Below are positions 45,114 to 55,087 of a stretch of DNA of 64,000 nucleotides, piece after piece (the stretch's first letter is position 1; each line of letters begins with the position of its first letter). The DNA comes from G965279335 sp965279285 (GTDB lineage Bacteria; Pseudomonadota; Gammaproteobacteria; DSM-16500): NCBI GenBank assembly GCA_965279285.1, contig OZ257148.1, positions 1,550,001 through 1,614,000 of the forward strand, given 5' to 3'. The translations under genes and the position numbers were made by a program. The notes beneath the pieces were generated by a model. It was not told the origin of the DNA and ran no database searches. It saw only the letters and a program-made list of their open reading frames with translations.

Positions 45114-48100
45114 TTACAGTCGATTTAAAGCCGCGCGCACTTCACTAAATGCTGGGGCAGGAATATCATCCACTTGAAAAACTGCGCAACAACGTGTAAC
45201 TAGAAATGATAATCCTCGCATTAAACTTACCTGACTTGATGAACTTGTAGTTGTTGCTGGAGTAACAATTTGAGCGACGGTACCAGATAAATTTGATTGC
45301 AGTTTTGGAACCAAACAAGTGGTGATCGTAGTTATTAGGTTTTTAAAACCTAATGCCAATTCTGCATCAGTTATAACTAAAGGGGTTTTTATCAGTAAAA
45401 AGTTTCCATTATTTCTTACAAAAATTCCATGCTGAGGACCCATCAAATTAATTGCACTTGCGAGTCTAGTATCAGGTAACTTTGATTGCGCATCTAAAAT
45501 TTGTATCCATCTAATTACTCCTTCACCACGTATTTCACCAATATTATTTGGAAATAATGCCTTGAGTTTATTAAGATGTGAATCTAACTGCTGCGAAATC
45601 GTTGCAACGCGTGGGAGTAAACCCGTGCGCAATTCTGAACGTAATTGGCCTGTTGCGTAATTAGTAATTTTTTCATCCGGTAATCCTAGTAATCTGTCCA
45701 GTATTGCATTAACAGCAACCATGGATCGAATATCGGCGCCATTAGTTTTTCCGGTTGCGCAATTTGGTAGGTAGTCATATTTTTTTTGCGCTATCATAAG
45801 TGACAATGGCCCATTGCCACCTGTTAATCCTTTACCCAAAGTAATAATATCAGGCTTCAATCCTAATTTTTCTGATAGTGTTAAAGCACCCAGCCATCCC
45901 ATTCCAGTTTGAATTTCATCTAAAATAAAACAAATGTCATTTTCATTACAGATACGATTTAGTTCAGCTAAAAAAGCTTTTGAAAAAGTGTGGCCAGCAT
46001 TATTCATTTGGATAGGTTCAATTAACACAGCAAAAGCATCTTGAGCTTTTACTTTTAATTGTTCAATTACTGCAGATTCTTGTAGAGTGAGTTTTTCATC
46101 TCCCATACGGACAGCATGGGGTGGGGTATCTAAAAAAACTATATTGTCTGGCTTGTTCACTAAAAAAACATTATTATTTAAAAGTGCTGATGCCATAAAT
46201 GAAGTAAGATTCTGTCCATGAAATGATCCTTTAAAAGAAATGAGTAAAGAACGTTTTTTTTCTTTTTTGTGAGACCAAGCGGCAAGAATAGCTGATTCGA
46301 CAACATCCGAACCATTGCATTGACGAAAATTAAAAACTGGATTGCTCATGCCACCAATTCTTAACTGCGCTAAGCGTTGTGGGAATTTATAATATAATTC
46401 ATGACCACCCAGGCTAACGCTTGTGTAAGAAGGTCTTCCTGATTGTAGATAAGTAATTAAATGAGCATTCACCCATGGATCATTCTGTCCTAGCACACAG
46501 TTTACAACCATGGCAGAAAAATCAATCACTTTTCCTTTGTCAGTTACTATATCCGCACCATCACCCGCCAAAATAAACGTTGGTTTTGGTATAGTGCCAT
46601 GACCTAGGAAATGAGGATTTTTTGCCACCGTTTGATCAGTATTTGCAATGCGATAAGACACTTGTAGAGCGGCAAAATTTATATCTTTTAATGAAGGCTT
46701 AGTATGCTTTTCATCTGTTTCGTTTGGCATGTTTAGCTCCCTAAAAAAATTTCTTCGACATGACACTCCATCCACAACGCTTCTGAACTTACTATCATCA
46801 GCAACACTGGCAGCAGAAGTTACAACCCCAGGTTTAAATAATTCAGGTACACAATATAGCTGTGTTTTATCAAAATTGCTATTTAACCCGTATTCTAAAT
46901 CATCTAGATAAACGGTATTAGTATAACTATACAAAACATGGTTTGCGGAATTGCAAATGGTGGCATCATGAGTAAGCTGATCTATACGGTCTAGCGTAAA
47001 ATAAAGATAAGCCATTGTTGTTCTAAGTCTTTGTCTACTATCTATCCGCTGAAAAGCATCTAAAAGATCTAGTGCGAATATAGCACAATGAGAAACGCTT
47101 GTTTGTTTATGATTTTTATAGTTGCCTGCTAATTTTGCATGGTGACGCATCGCATCTAAATTTATATCGTAACTGATAGTTGTTTTTTGCTGCTTAATGC
47201 GGCTGGCTACGCGTTGATACTGCTCGTGAGTTGAAGATACATCTCTAAAAGCAATCAATTGATTATCACGAATAGTATCTTCTTTACCTTTTCTTAACCG
47301 TAAATCTAAATCGCCATTTACATCAATTGAAATCGCTGCAACTAAAAAATTCTTAAATTTCGTTACACCAGTTGGTTGATATCTATCTTTAAGTTGCTCT
47401 ATGATTGGAGTTGAATAATATTCATCACGTAAGATTGCTGTTGCTGCTTTTGATAGAGTTCCATTAGTAGTGCGCATATTTTTCCAAAACTTATCATCTG
47501 CTTTATATTCTTGGTTTATAGTATCTGCTTTTTTTGCAGCAAATTTTGCGTGCATTATCGGTGCATCTTTACTGTCAGGTGCATAACTTATAGTGAAAAT
47601 ATCTCTGACATCGTGTTCATTCCTATGTCCAGAATGAAGTGCATTGGTGTCAAATAAAATTACTGTGCCTGGAATACCATGGCATACTGTGACACAGCCA
47701 TCTTTTGCATAACCCAAGCATTCATCTAGTGTATATTTAGTTTGTTGTTGTGTGTCAGCATGCCAATGTTGAAGATGTGTTGCTTTTAATAAGCGCATTG
47801 ACTGTCCTTCTGCTTTAACACCATTAAGAAGGATCATTATTTTTATTTCTCCGAAAGGCCCTTTCGTTTTCAAGTCTTGATGATAATCCCATGCACGGTA
47901 AAGAAGGGGAGGAGTGGTGTGCTGGCGGTAACCGCGCATAGCAGCAACTACTTGATTTTGGCCAAAGTGAAACTTGATAAGTGCTTGCAGGTTAGCATTA
48001 GTAGCCGCTTCTAAAACTGTATCCATCGTTTCAAAAGCAACTCCATCACTATCAACAGACGCATTAAATGCAGCTTGTTTTAAAAATGGATGCGGGTTTT

Positions 48101-49460
48101 TTTTTGCTATTTCTCCAGCAAACGCCGCCTGTAAATTTTCCAACTGCTTACCTTTGAAATAGCCTGGTAATATTAAAACACCATCAGAGCTAAAAGTGCT
48201 CGCAATTTCTTTAAAATCCGCGCCTAGTGTTCTGGCTAGCGTTTCTCTCACTGTTAGATTAGGTGTTTCATTTTCTCTAATGTAAGTTTGCACATCTTTT
48301 GGTAATTCACTAAATTCACGATGTCTTCTACCTGATAAGTTAGATTGTGTTAAATGTGCAAAAAAGCTTCTTAATTGCGAGGGAGTCTTTGTCAAAGAAG
48401 ACTGGGCCACGTGCATTTTAAATTCCCCTAAAATCCTTACATGATTTAAATCAAGACGTTTCCAAGCTACATTTTCATCCCGCCAGCTATGATCCCATCC
48501 TGCAACTAAGCCTTTACGTAACTTTTCAGGCAACAATAAAGCAAACGATTTTTTTGCTTGTTGTTGTGTTATGGTCGCATCTACAAAAATATAAGGTTTT
48601 AATGCAAGATTATCTTCTAGCAGAAATATTTCTGGTGCAGTAATATTTTCATATCCGGTAATAATACCATTGATATGCAAGGCTATTGCAAAAATTTGCG
48701 GGCCGCCACCTAAACTGAAAGCACTTAGTCTTTCATTTCTCGCTCTAAAATAACCAGGATGATTATCGTAATTTGTTGAATCAACTCTTATCCCGTGTCT
48801 TTTTAAATAAATCGGCACTGCTGTATGGTATTTTTTAATATGCTCACAAAGTAGTTTTTTGGTGGTAATAAAAACAGGATGCTTTGGGTCTCCGGCAATA
48901 AGATCATTAGAAATTCTTATGCCACCTTTATCACCATCTACACCATTTCGAGTTTTTGCAAATATGCCTAGTGTTGCGGTTATTGGTGCTTTTGGCAAAG
49001 GAACATTAAACTCAACATCACAATCTGATTGAATCCCGAGTGTCAACACATTTTCAAATAATCTCAGACGATCAGCAACAACTGATAAATTACCTTTTTC
49101 CTGAGTATTGACTTTAGTAAAATAATATTCAAGCTCTTGATCTATCGATGCTTTGATTGCTTTTTCATCGGCACCTACTGGTTTTATTGTTTCATATTCC
49201 ACTAACCTGATATTTAGTAATTTTGCAAAATTTGTAATATTTTCTCTTCCCGCAGAAGTTAAATATTTTTCAGCGTATAGTAGATGAAGCGTAGCATCAG
49301 GATTGAGTATTCGAAATTTGATAAAGCGTACTTGATGTTTTTCTGGGATACCGTCTTTGCTAAACCACATTTTAACATGGCGTTGTGGATCAACAACAAA
49401 TGGCTTTAATTTTCCTGTTTGAGTGTTAGATTCTTTCGTATCAATTGTAATATTAGTCAT
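45114..49460 (-). CDS. Three-domain fusion: glycosyltransferase, 2-oxoglutarate dioxygenase, class III aminotransferase
   Basis: 1,448 residues in one uninterrupted frame. Residues about 25-290 resemble sugar-nucleotide glycosyltransferases of the GT32/GT44 kind: KMWFSKDGIPEKHQVRF, VVADRLRLFENVLTLG (Asp130, Arg133) and the metal-binding SDCDVEF (Asp146, Asp148). Residues about 425-640 resemble a phytanoyl-CoA-type Fe(II)/2-oxoglutarate dioxygenase: VLILPGYF, WDYHQDLK (His527, Asp529), ALHSGHRN (His609) and Arg613 or Arg619. After an unclassified stretch (640-930) comes a PLP aminotransferase of class III (950-1400): RQCNGSDVVESAI, SFHGQN, VLIEPIQMN, LDEIQTGMGWLG (Asp1181) and TLGKGLTGG with the Schiff-base Lys1210. 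All catalytic residues are present. A small gene precedes it with an ATGA overlap. The product and substrate are unknown. Confidence 0.85.
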   Translation of the reverse strand: MTNITIDTKESNTQTGKLKPFVVDPQRHVKMWFSKDGIPEKHQVRFIKFRILNPDATLHLLYAEKYLTSAGRENITNFAKLLNIRLVEYETIKPVGADEKAIKASIDQELEYYFTKVNTQEKGNLSVVADRLRLFENVLTLGIQSDCDVEFNVPLPKAPITATLGIFAKTRNGVDGDKGGIRISNDLIAGDPKHPVFITTKKLLCEHIKKYHTAVPIYLKRHGIRVDSTNYDNHPGYFRARNERLSAFSLGGGPQIFAIALHINGIITGYENITAPEIFLLEDNLALKPYIFVDATITQQQAKKSFALLLPEKLRKGLVAGWDHSWRDENVAWKRLDLNHVRILGEFKMHVAQSSLTKTPSQLRSFFAHLTQSNLSGRRHREFSELPKDVQTYIRENETPNLTVRETLARTLGADFKEIASTFSSDGVLILPGYFKGKQLENLQAAFAGEIAKKNPHPFLKQAAFNASVDSDGVAFETMDTVLEAATNANLQALIKFHFGQNQVVAAMRGYRQHTTPPLLYRAWDYHQDLKTKGPFGEIKIMILLNGVKAEGQSMRLLKATHLQHWHADTQQQTKYTLDECLGYAKDGCVTVCHGIPGTVILFDTNALHSGHRNEHDVRDIFTISYAPDSKDAPIMHAKFAAKKADTINQEYKADDKFWKNMRTTNGTLSKAATAILRDEYYSTPIIEQLKDRYQPTGVTKFKNFLVAAISIDVNGDLDLRLRKGKEDTIRDNQLIAFRDVSSTHEQYQRVASRIKQQKTTISYDINLDAMRHHAKLAGNYKNHKQTSVSHCAIFALDLLDAFQRIDSRQRLRTTMAYLYFTLDRIDQLTHDATICNSANHVLYSYTNTVYLDDLEYGLNSNFDKTQLYCVPELFKPGVVTSAASVADDSKFRSVVDGVSCRRNFFRELNMPNETDEKHTKPSLKDINFAALQVSYRIANTDQTVAKNPHFLGHGTIPKPTFILAGDGADIVTDKGKVIDFSAMVVNCVLGQNDPWVNAHLITYLQSGRPSYTSVSLGGHELYYKFPQRLAQLRIGGMSNPVFNFRQCNGSDVVESAILAAWSHKKEKKRSLLISFKGSFHGQNLTSFMASALLNNNVFLVNKPDNIVFLDTPPHAVRMGDEKLTLQESAVIEQLKVKAQDAFAVLIEPIQMNNAGHTFSKAFLAELNRICNENDICFILDEIQTGMGWLGALTLSEKLGLKPDIITLGKGLTGGNGPLSLMIAQKKYDYLPNCATGKTNGADIRSMVAVNAILDRLLGLPDEKITNYATGQLRSELRTGLLPRVATISQQLDSHLNKLKALFPNNIGEIRGEGVIRWIQILDAQSKLPDTRLASAINLMGPQHGIFVRNNGNFLLIKTPLVITDAELALGFKNLITTITTCLVPKLQSNLSGTVAQIVTPATTTSSSSQVSLMRGLSFLVTRCCAVFQVDDIPAPAFSEVRAALNRL

Positions 49461-49794
49461 AGTCTTTTTAAAAAATACATAATATATGTTAATAGAAGCA
49501 TTGTCTTATGATTTTCAACTTTCAACTGAGCTGCCTTTAAATCTTTTTCTGCTTCCATATCTCCCGCTTTTTGTTCAGGTAGTACGCGTTTTGATTTAAA
49601 TCCATTTGGTCCTACTTCAGCATCGCTGTTTTTAAACCAATTACTTTTACATGCAAAAAATCCTACAACAAATAAAGCTGCGGTTTTGTTTCTATAACTA
49701 GCCCAGGATTATTTTTTGCGAAAGTAAAAATTCCAGAAGAATGTTTTGTAGAATCTTGAATAGCTTTTGAGTCAATATTAGGGCGATTCTGCAT
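49457..49794 (-). pseudogene. Small upstream gene with a frameshift, coupled to the fusion gene
   Basis: The leftward frame starts QNRPNIDSKAIQDSTKHSSG and runs to NNPGLVI, then shifts: the next frame reads NKTAALFVVGFFACKSNWFK, then DAEVGPNGFKSKRVLPEQKA and ends LTYIMYFLKRL. Its TGA overlaps the ATG of the large fusion gene (ATGA). The combined product would be about 112 residues with one short hydrophobic span (AALFVVGFFAC). The shift may be a mutation, a sequencing error or programmed. I do not recognise the family. Confidence 0.5.
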
Positions 49795-49911
49795 AACTTT
49801 GATTTCCTATTTTTAATACATTTTTAAATGATTTATTCAACTTAACTTACTATATGCCATTCTATTGTTCCTGGTCAACAACATTGAGTGATTACGGCTG
49901 TTTAATGAATT

Positions 49912-49975
49912 CTCAATTAACAATGGTATGCTTAGCCTATTTTCTATTGTATTATTATGCAACTAAGGAACGAAC
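49912..49975 (+). repeat. Leader of NACHT-WD40 paralogue 2, repeated at 60853
   Basis: 64 bases ending AACTAAGGAACGAAC directly before CTATG of the second NACHT-WD40 gene. The same 64 bases occur at 60853-60916 with four or so differences, but there no gene follows. It probably holds the promoter and ribosome-binding site; TTGTATTATTATGC is AT-rich, but no clear -35/-10 pair can be assigned. Confidence 0.85.
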
Positions 49976-49977
49976 CT

Positions 49978-52900
49978 ATGACTGCAAGCCATGATAGTAA
50001 AACTTCCCCACAAAGTTCTTTTAAGCTCTTTACCGAAAAAGAGATCGAAGATTTTCTCGCGAAGGAAAACTGGAATGACTATCATGGCAAGATTGAGACT
50101 TTAGAAGCCGACACTTCTCTATTTCAACAAAAAATAGAGAAGTTTTTAAGCCTAGCACCAAAAACAATTAATTGTTTAATGCAAGAAGATATAAAAGCTT
50201 ATGCGCAAATAAAAGGAGTAACAGGGCTTGGAACAAAAGAAACCGTGCTTCCCACAAAATCAGTACAAGTGGTTGATGATAAAGATCCATCTCAAACCTA
50301 CGATGTAAAAGTCCCCGACCTAAGTAATGATCAACTCGTTAATTTTGCCGATTGGTATCAAGAAAAATATTTACTTTATCATTTTTGTTTTTTACTAAAT
50401 GGTTATCTCTATTATAAAAAAACTAAATCAACCGTAGATCTAGCTATTGAAAAAGAAGCACTTTATTTGACATTAGAAGAAGAGATGAGGCTAGCATTAA
50501 ATGCTTATCAAATACGTAAAGAATCCCAACAATTATTTTTAATAGAAGACGTTAATAAAAGAAGAAGTGAGCTTGAAAAACTAGTCACAGAAATAATTAA
50601 CCAAATTATCACTCATGACTTTTATGAAAATTATATTCCCTGCGGGTGGATAGGCGATAAAGGTCATGCGCTCTATCTAGCGATTTTCTTTTTAAAAGAA
50701 AACAATGAAATTATTCTTCGCATTGATAACTCCGGACAAGAAGAACCAACGATTTTAGGTCGTCTAAAATTAAATGAAGTTACGCAAAAAAAACAATTGA
50801 TTCATTATTTAGTGGATGCAATTAGCCAGCTGCTAGAAACAAACGATGCGCTAGCAAAAACTGTTATTTATAATACCCGGCAGCCTAAAAAATACAATTT
50901 TGAGATCCTTCAAAATAATTATGAACTTTTGCCAAAACAAAAAGCCCCAAATTGTGTTGTAGAAGGATATAGACGAGGAATGTGGTATCGGCTTTTTGAT
51001 AAATATAGTACTAAAGAAGATGCTCTCTATCATTGGTTATTAAGAAAATCTGAAGAATATGCCGCAGTATCGCATGACATTAAACAAGATGATGCAAAGC
51101 AAGTGCAACTCAGAGAGCGAGACCGGAGAGACAGTCAAAAATTAAAACAAAGACTATTGATGCATTCAACTGATGAAACGCTATCTTTAATCGAAAAAAT
51201 CAAAACCGGGTGGCATGAAAATAATAAAGAACACCAAGCTGATTTGGCACTGTACATTGCAAGCGCTGCAACAGAGCGTATGGACGATGAAAAATCATTT
51301 GATTTAGAAAGTGATGTACATAAGTTTCTAAAGAGCGAGTCACGCGTCATGTTGTTGCTGGGAAGCTCAGGGTTAGGTAAGACATTATTTGGTTATTATC
51401 TGGAGCAACAATTATGGAAGATATATAAATCGGAGTTATCCCTTTCCTCTCAATCAATTCCTTTATTTATTTCTCTGGCGAGATTAGAGCAGCCCAACAC
51501 CAAAGCAGTTGAAGAAACGTTAAAAGCGATAGGATTTGAAGAGAAAAATTTCCCCTCTTTAAAAAAATTACCCTTTCTATTTATCTTAGATGGTGCAGAT
51601 GAAGTAAATGTTCGTAGCAATTTGTATATCAGCAATAAGCTTGATACCTGGCCCAATGCTAAAGTGATGTTTACCTGTCGTTTAGAATATTTAATGCAGC
51701 CAGTCTGTGAGTATCGTCATTGGTTTCAACCGAGCTCGTACCATATCAAAAGAACGGTATCGGAAACCGTTGTGGAACGTTTTATGGCATCTTTTTCACC
51801 TGTTCAAATTGAAAATTATTTAAAAAAATATATTGAACAGAACAAAGAGAATTTGAGCGAAAACTGGCGTGATTGGAGACAGTACTGGCATTATTTCAAT
51901 GAAATACCTGGCTTATTAAAGCTTATTGAATCCCCTTATTTACTGTACATTGCATCCAGCGTCTTACCCGACTTAGTCAAGCAACAAAACCTAGATGCTA
52001 AGTCGCAAGATAAGCAAGAGATAACACGTCTTTCATTGTATGATGCGTTTGTTAAACATTATTTTCATCGTCATATTGAAAAACCAAAACAATATGAATC
52101 GAGTCACCTTTTTAAGGATACTCAAAGTAATATCGAGGAAACTTTATTAGAATACAATCAGCAGATCGCAATTAAGTTACATGAAATAGATCAAGTTTCT
52201 ATTGCATTTCAACCTGAAAAAGTTAAAACATCTTCGCATATGCGTTTATTAACTACGCCATCGGCTGCCAATCCTTGGGTCGAATTTTTTGGTCAAGATT
52301 CGAAGATACAATCGAAATTGTTAGCGTCTCCTATTAAGAAAACTGGAGATAATCATTATTCTTTTTTGCATCCTTCGATACAAGATTATTTTGTAGCGCG
52401 AGAATTGTTTGATCAGCTGGTCGTTATCATGCAATCCCTACAACCCATCTCTACCGCTTCAATGGATAGTAAACAAATAGAAAGCCACATAATAGCTGAA
52501 ACACTTTCCGAAGAAAAAATGACACAACAGATTTTACAAGCAAACCCACCTTTTGCAAAATTAACGTTCAATATTAAAGACAAATTACTGCGCTACGAGC
52601 GACAAATATTAGATTTTATGGTTGAAAGACTAGCTCAAGAGCCAAAATACAAAGCTGTTCTATGGGCAATCGTTGAACGTTCCAAAAAAGATGCAACCGT
52701 TGCAAAAGCCGCTGCCAATGCCATAACGATTTTAAATGCAGCAGGCGTGAGCTTTGCAAGCAGAGATTTACGCAAAATTAACATTCCGGGCGCTGATTTG
52801 AGCTCTGGGATTTTAGATAGTACCCAGCTCCAAGGTGCCAATATGACGGGAGTCAACTTACAAGGTGCTTGGTTGCGTGAAGCAAATTTGAGTGAGGCTC

Positions 52901-55044
52901 AATTAAAAGATATTAATTTTGGTGAGTTGCCATTGCTTGTGTTAAAAGACTTATGCCGCTCGATACAGTATTCTCCCAATGGCCGTTGGTTAGCAGTGGC
53001 AAGTGGTAATGAGATCATTGTATACAATGCTCAAAGCAGAGAATGTATTCAAACGTTAGTAGGACATACGGATGGTGTGTGTAGCGTCGCCTGGGACCAT
53101 GAAAGCAAGCGTCTGGCATCAGGAAGTCATGATAAGACGGTCTGCCTATGGGAAGCATCGAGTGGCGAAGAACTACGGGTGCTGCAAGGGCATACTCATT
53201 GGGTACACAGTGTTGCCTGGGACCACGAGAGTAAGCTACTGGCATCCGGAAGTGAGGACAGGACAGTGCGCCTATGGGAAGCGTCGAGTGGCAAAGAATT
53301 ATGGGTGCTGCAAGGGCATACTCATTCAGTAAACACTATTGCCTGGGACCACGAAAGCAAGCGCCTGGCATCAGGAAGTGATGATAGAACGGTTTGCCTG
53401 TGGGAAACATCAAGTGGCAAAAAATTACGGGTGCTGCGAGGACATACGAAGCCAATAAACAGTGTTGCCTGGGACCACGAGAGCAAGCGCCTGGCATCAG
53501 GAAGCTCGGATAACACGGTGTGGCTATGGGAAGCATCGACTGGCAAAGAATTACGGGTGCTGCAAGGACATACTCATTGGGTAAAAAGTGTCGCCTGGGA
53601 CCACGAGAGCAAGCGCTTGGCATCCGGAAGTGTGGACAACACGGTGTGCCTATGGGAAGCATCGAGTGGCAAAAAATTACAGGTGCTGCAAGGGCATACG
53701 AATTCAGTAACTAGTGTTGCCTGGGACCACGAGAGTAAGCGTCTAGCATCCGGAAGTGTGGATAACACGGTGCGCCTATGGGAAGCATCGAGTGGCAAAG
53801 AATTACGGGTGCGGCAAGGGCATACTGATTGGGTAAGAAGCGTCGTCTGGGACCATGAGAACAAGCGCCTAGCATCAGGAAGTGAGGATGGAACGGTTCG
53901 TCTATGGGAGGCGTCGAATGGCAAAGAATTACGAGTGCTGCGAGGGCACACTCTTCAAGTGACCAGTGTCGTCTGGGATCACGAGAGCAAGCGCCTGGCA
54001 TCAGGAAGTTGGGATAACACAGTGCGAATATGGGACGCGTCGAGTGGCAAGGAATTACAGGTGCTGCAAGGGCATACTAATTGGGTACAAAGTGTCGCCT
54101 GGGACCATGAGAGCAAGCGCTTGGCATTAGGAAGTTGGGATCGCACAGTGCGTCTATGGGAAGCGTCAAGTGGCAACGCATTACGGGTGCTGCAGGGGCA
54201 TACGGATTTAGTAAGCAGTCTTGCCTGGGACTATGAGAGCAAGCGCTTGGCATCAGGAAGTAGGGATAACACAGTGCGCCTATGGGAAGTGTCGAGTGGT
54301 AAAGAGTTACGAGTGTTGCAAGGGCATATGAACTCAGTAAACAGTGTTGCCTGGGACCACGAGAGCAAGCACCTGGCATCGGGAAGTGATGATAACACGG
54401 TGCGAATATGGGACGCGTCGAGTGGCAAGGAATTACAGGTGCTGCAAGGACATACTAGTTGGGTACAAAGTGTTGCTTGGGACCACGAGAGTAAGTGCCT
54501 GGCATCGGGAAGTAGTGATAACACGGTGCAAATATGGGAAGTGGTCACAGGAAGCTTATTAGGCTACTTACAATTTCCATATAGAGTTAACAATTGTGCC
54601 TGGGCAAAATCCATCTCTGGTCAAAAACGTTTAGTAGTAGCTTTTGGTAATGGCATTGCTTGTTTTACGTTATCAATTGGCAATACTTCCTTCAAGGCGG
54701 AGCTCAATTGGTTAGCCATACCGGGCATCCCGTTATATGTCCCTCAAGTGAACATCACGGGTGCTATAGGCTTAAGTGCATTCAACCAATTATTACTTGA
54801 ACAGCACAATGCGATAGGCAAACCTTCTGTCATGACTAACACGGCATTCATTGATAATAAAGATACAAAAGACAGTAAACAAACCATGACTGCACCACAG
54901 TCAACTTCGACAGCCACTGCCGCGACAGGTACGGCAGCCAGTTCAGCGGGCAATAATGCGCATGCGCTTTTTGCGAAAGCAACTCCCAAGCCTCCGCTTC
55001 CACCAAAACCACAATTTTTATCTAACACTGGGGCAAAAAAATAA
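49978..55044 (+). CDS. NACHT-type STAND NTPase with pentapeptide and 14 WD40 repeats (paralogue 2)
   Basis: 1,688 residues from the ATG at 49978, aligned with the starts of its paralogues (TASHDSK versus SASHDSK); an ATG at 49957 adds seven residues. Domain order is the same as in paralogue 1: N-terminal domain with GWIGDKGHALYLAIFF and APNCVVEGYRRGMWY, Walker A GSSGLGKT at 462-469, FLFILDGADEV, pentapeptide repeats, fourteen WD40 blades, and a tail with LPPKPQF ending NTGAKK. The blade loops differ strongly from paralogue 1 (for example VCLWE, RTVCL), while the scaffold is almost unchanged. It is separated from paralogue 1 by toxin-antitoxin genes and the fusion gene and lies 43 bases before paralogue 3. 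Confidence 0.88.
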   Translation: MTASHDSKTSPQSSFKLFTEKEIEDFLAKENWNDYHGKIETLEADTSLFQQKIEKFLSLAPKTINCLMQEDIKAYAQIKGVTGLGTKETVLPTKSVQVVDDKDPSQTYDVKVPDLSNDQLVNFADWYQEKYLLYHFCFLLNGYLYYKKTKSTVDLAIEKEALYLTLEEEMRLALNAYQIRKESQQLFLIEDVNKRRSELEKLVTEIINQIITHDFYENYIPCGWIGDKGHALYLAIFFLKENNEIILRIDNSGQEEPTILGRLKLNEVTQKKQLIHYLVDAISQLLETNDALAKTVIYNTRQPKKYNFEILQNNYELLPKQKAPNCVVEGYRRGMWYRLFDKYSTKEDALYHWLLRKSEEYAAVSHDIKQDDAKQVQLRERDRRDSQKLKQRLLMHSTDETLSLIEKIKTGWHENNKEHQADLALYIASAATERMDDEKSFDLESDVHKFLKSESRVMLLLGSSGLGKTLFGYYLEQQLWKIYKSELSLSSQSIPLFISLARLEQPNTKAVEETLKAIGFEEKNFPSLKKLPFLFILDGADEVNVRSNLYISNKLDTWPNAKVMFTCRLEYLMQPVCEYRHWFQPSSYHIKRTVSETVVERFMASFSPVQIENYLKKYIEQNKENLSENWRDWRQYWHYFNEIPGLLKLIESPYLLYIASSVLPDLVKQQNLDAKSQDKQEITRLSLYDAFVKHYFHRHIEKPKQYESSHLFKDTQSNIEETLLEYNQQIAIKLHEIDQVSIAFQPEKVKTSSHMRLLTTPSAANPWVEFFGQDSKIQSKLLASPIKKTGDNHYSFLHPSIQDYFVARELFDQLVVIMQSLQPISTASMDSKQIESHIIAETLSEEKMTQQILQANPPFAKLTFNIKDKLLRYERQILDFMVERLAQEPKYKAVLWAIVERSKKDATVAKAAANAITILNAAGVSFASRDLRKINIPGADLSSGILDSTQLQGANMTGVNLQGAWLREANLSEAQLKDINFGELPLLVLKDLCRSIQYSPNGRWLAVASGNEIIVYNAQSRECIQTLVGHTDGVCSVAWDHESKRLASGSHDKTVCLWEASSGEELRVLQGHTHWVHSVAWDHESKLLASGSEDRTVRLWEASSGKELWVLQGHTHSVNTIAWDHESKRLASGSDDRTVCLWETSSGKKLRVLRGHTKPINSVAWDHESKRLASGSSDNTVWLWEASTGKELRVLQGHTHWVKSVAWDHESKRLASGSVDNTVCLWEASSGKKLQVLQGHTNSVTSVAWDHESKRLASGSVDNTVRLWEASSGKELRVRQGHTDWVRSVVWDHENKRLASGSEDGTVRLWEASNGKELRVLRGHTLQVTSVVWDHESKRLASGSWDNTVRIWDASSGKELQVLQGHTNWVQSVAWDHESKRLALGSWDRTVRLWEASSGNALRVLQGHTDLVSSLAWDYESKRLASGSRDNTVRLWEVSSGKELRVLQGHMNSVNSVAWDHESKHLASGSDDNTVRIWDASSGKELQVLQGHTSWVQSVAWDHESKCLASGSSDNTVQIWEVVTGSLLGYLQFPYRVNNCAWAKSISGQKRLVVAFGNGIACFTLSIGNTSFKAELNWLAIPGIPLYVPQVNITGAIGLSAFNQLLLEQHNAIGKPSVMTNTAFIDNKDTKDSKQTMTAPQSTSTATAATGTAASSAGNNAHALFAKATPKPPLPPKPQFLSNTGAKK

Positions 55045-55087
55045 GGTAAATATTGATAAAATACCTGTAATAAAAAGGAAGGAACTC

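Noticed and set aside
54956..55087. Upstream extension of the third NACHT-WD40 gene to 54956
   Set aside because: It would overlap the end of paralogue 2 in another frame, and the paralogues start at the SASHDSK position with a good AAGGAAGGAAC site.
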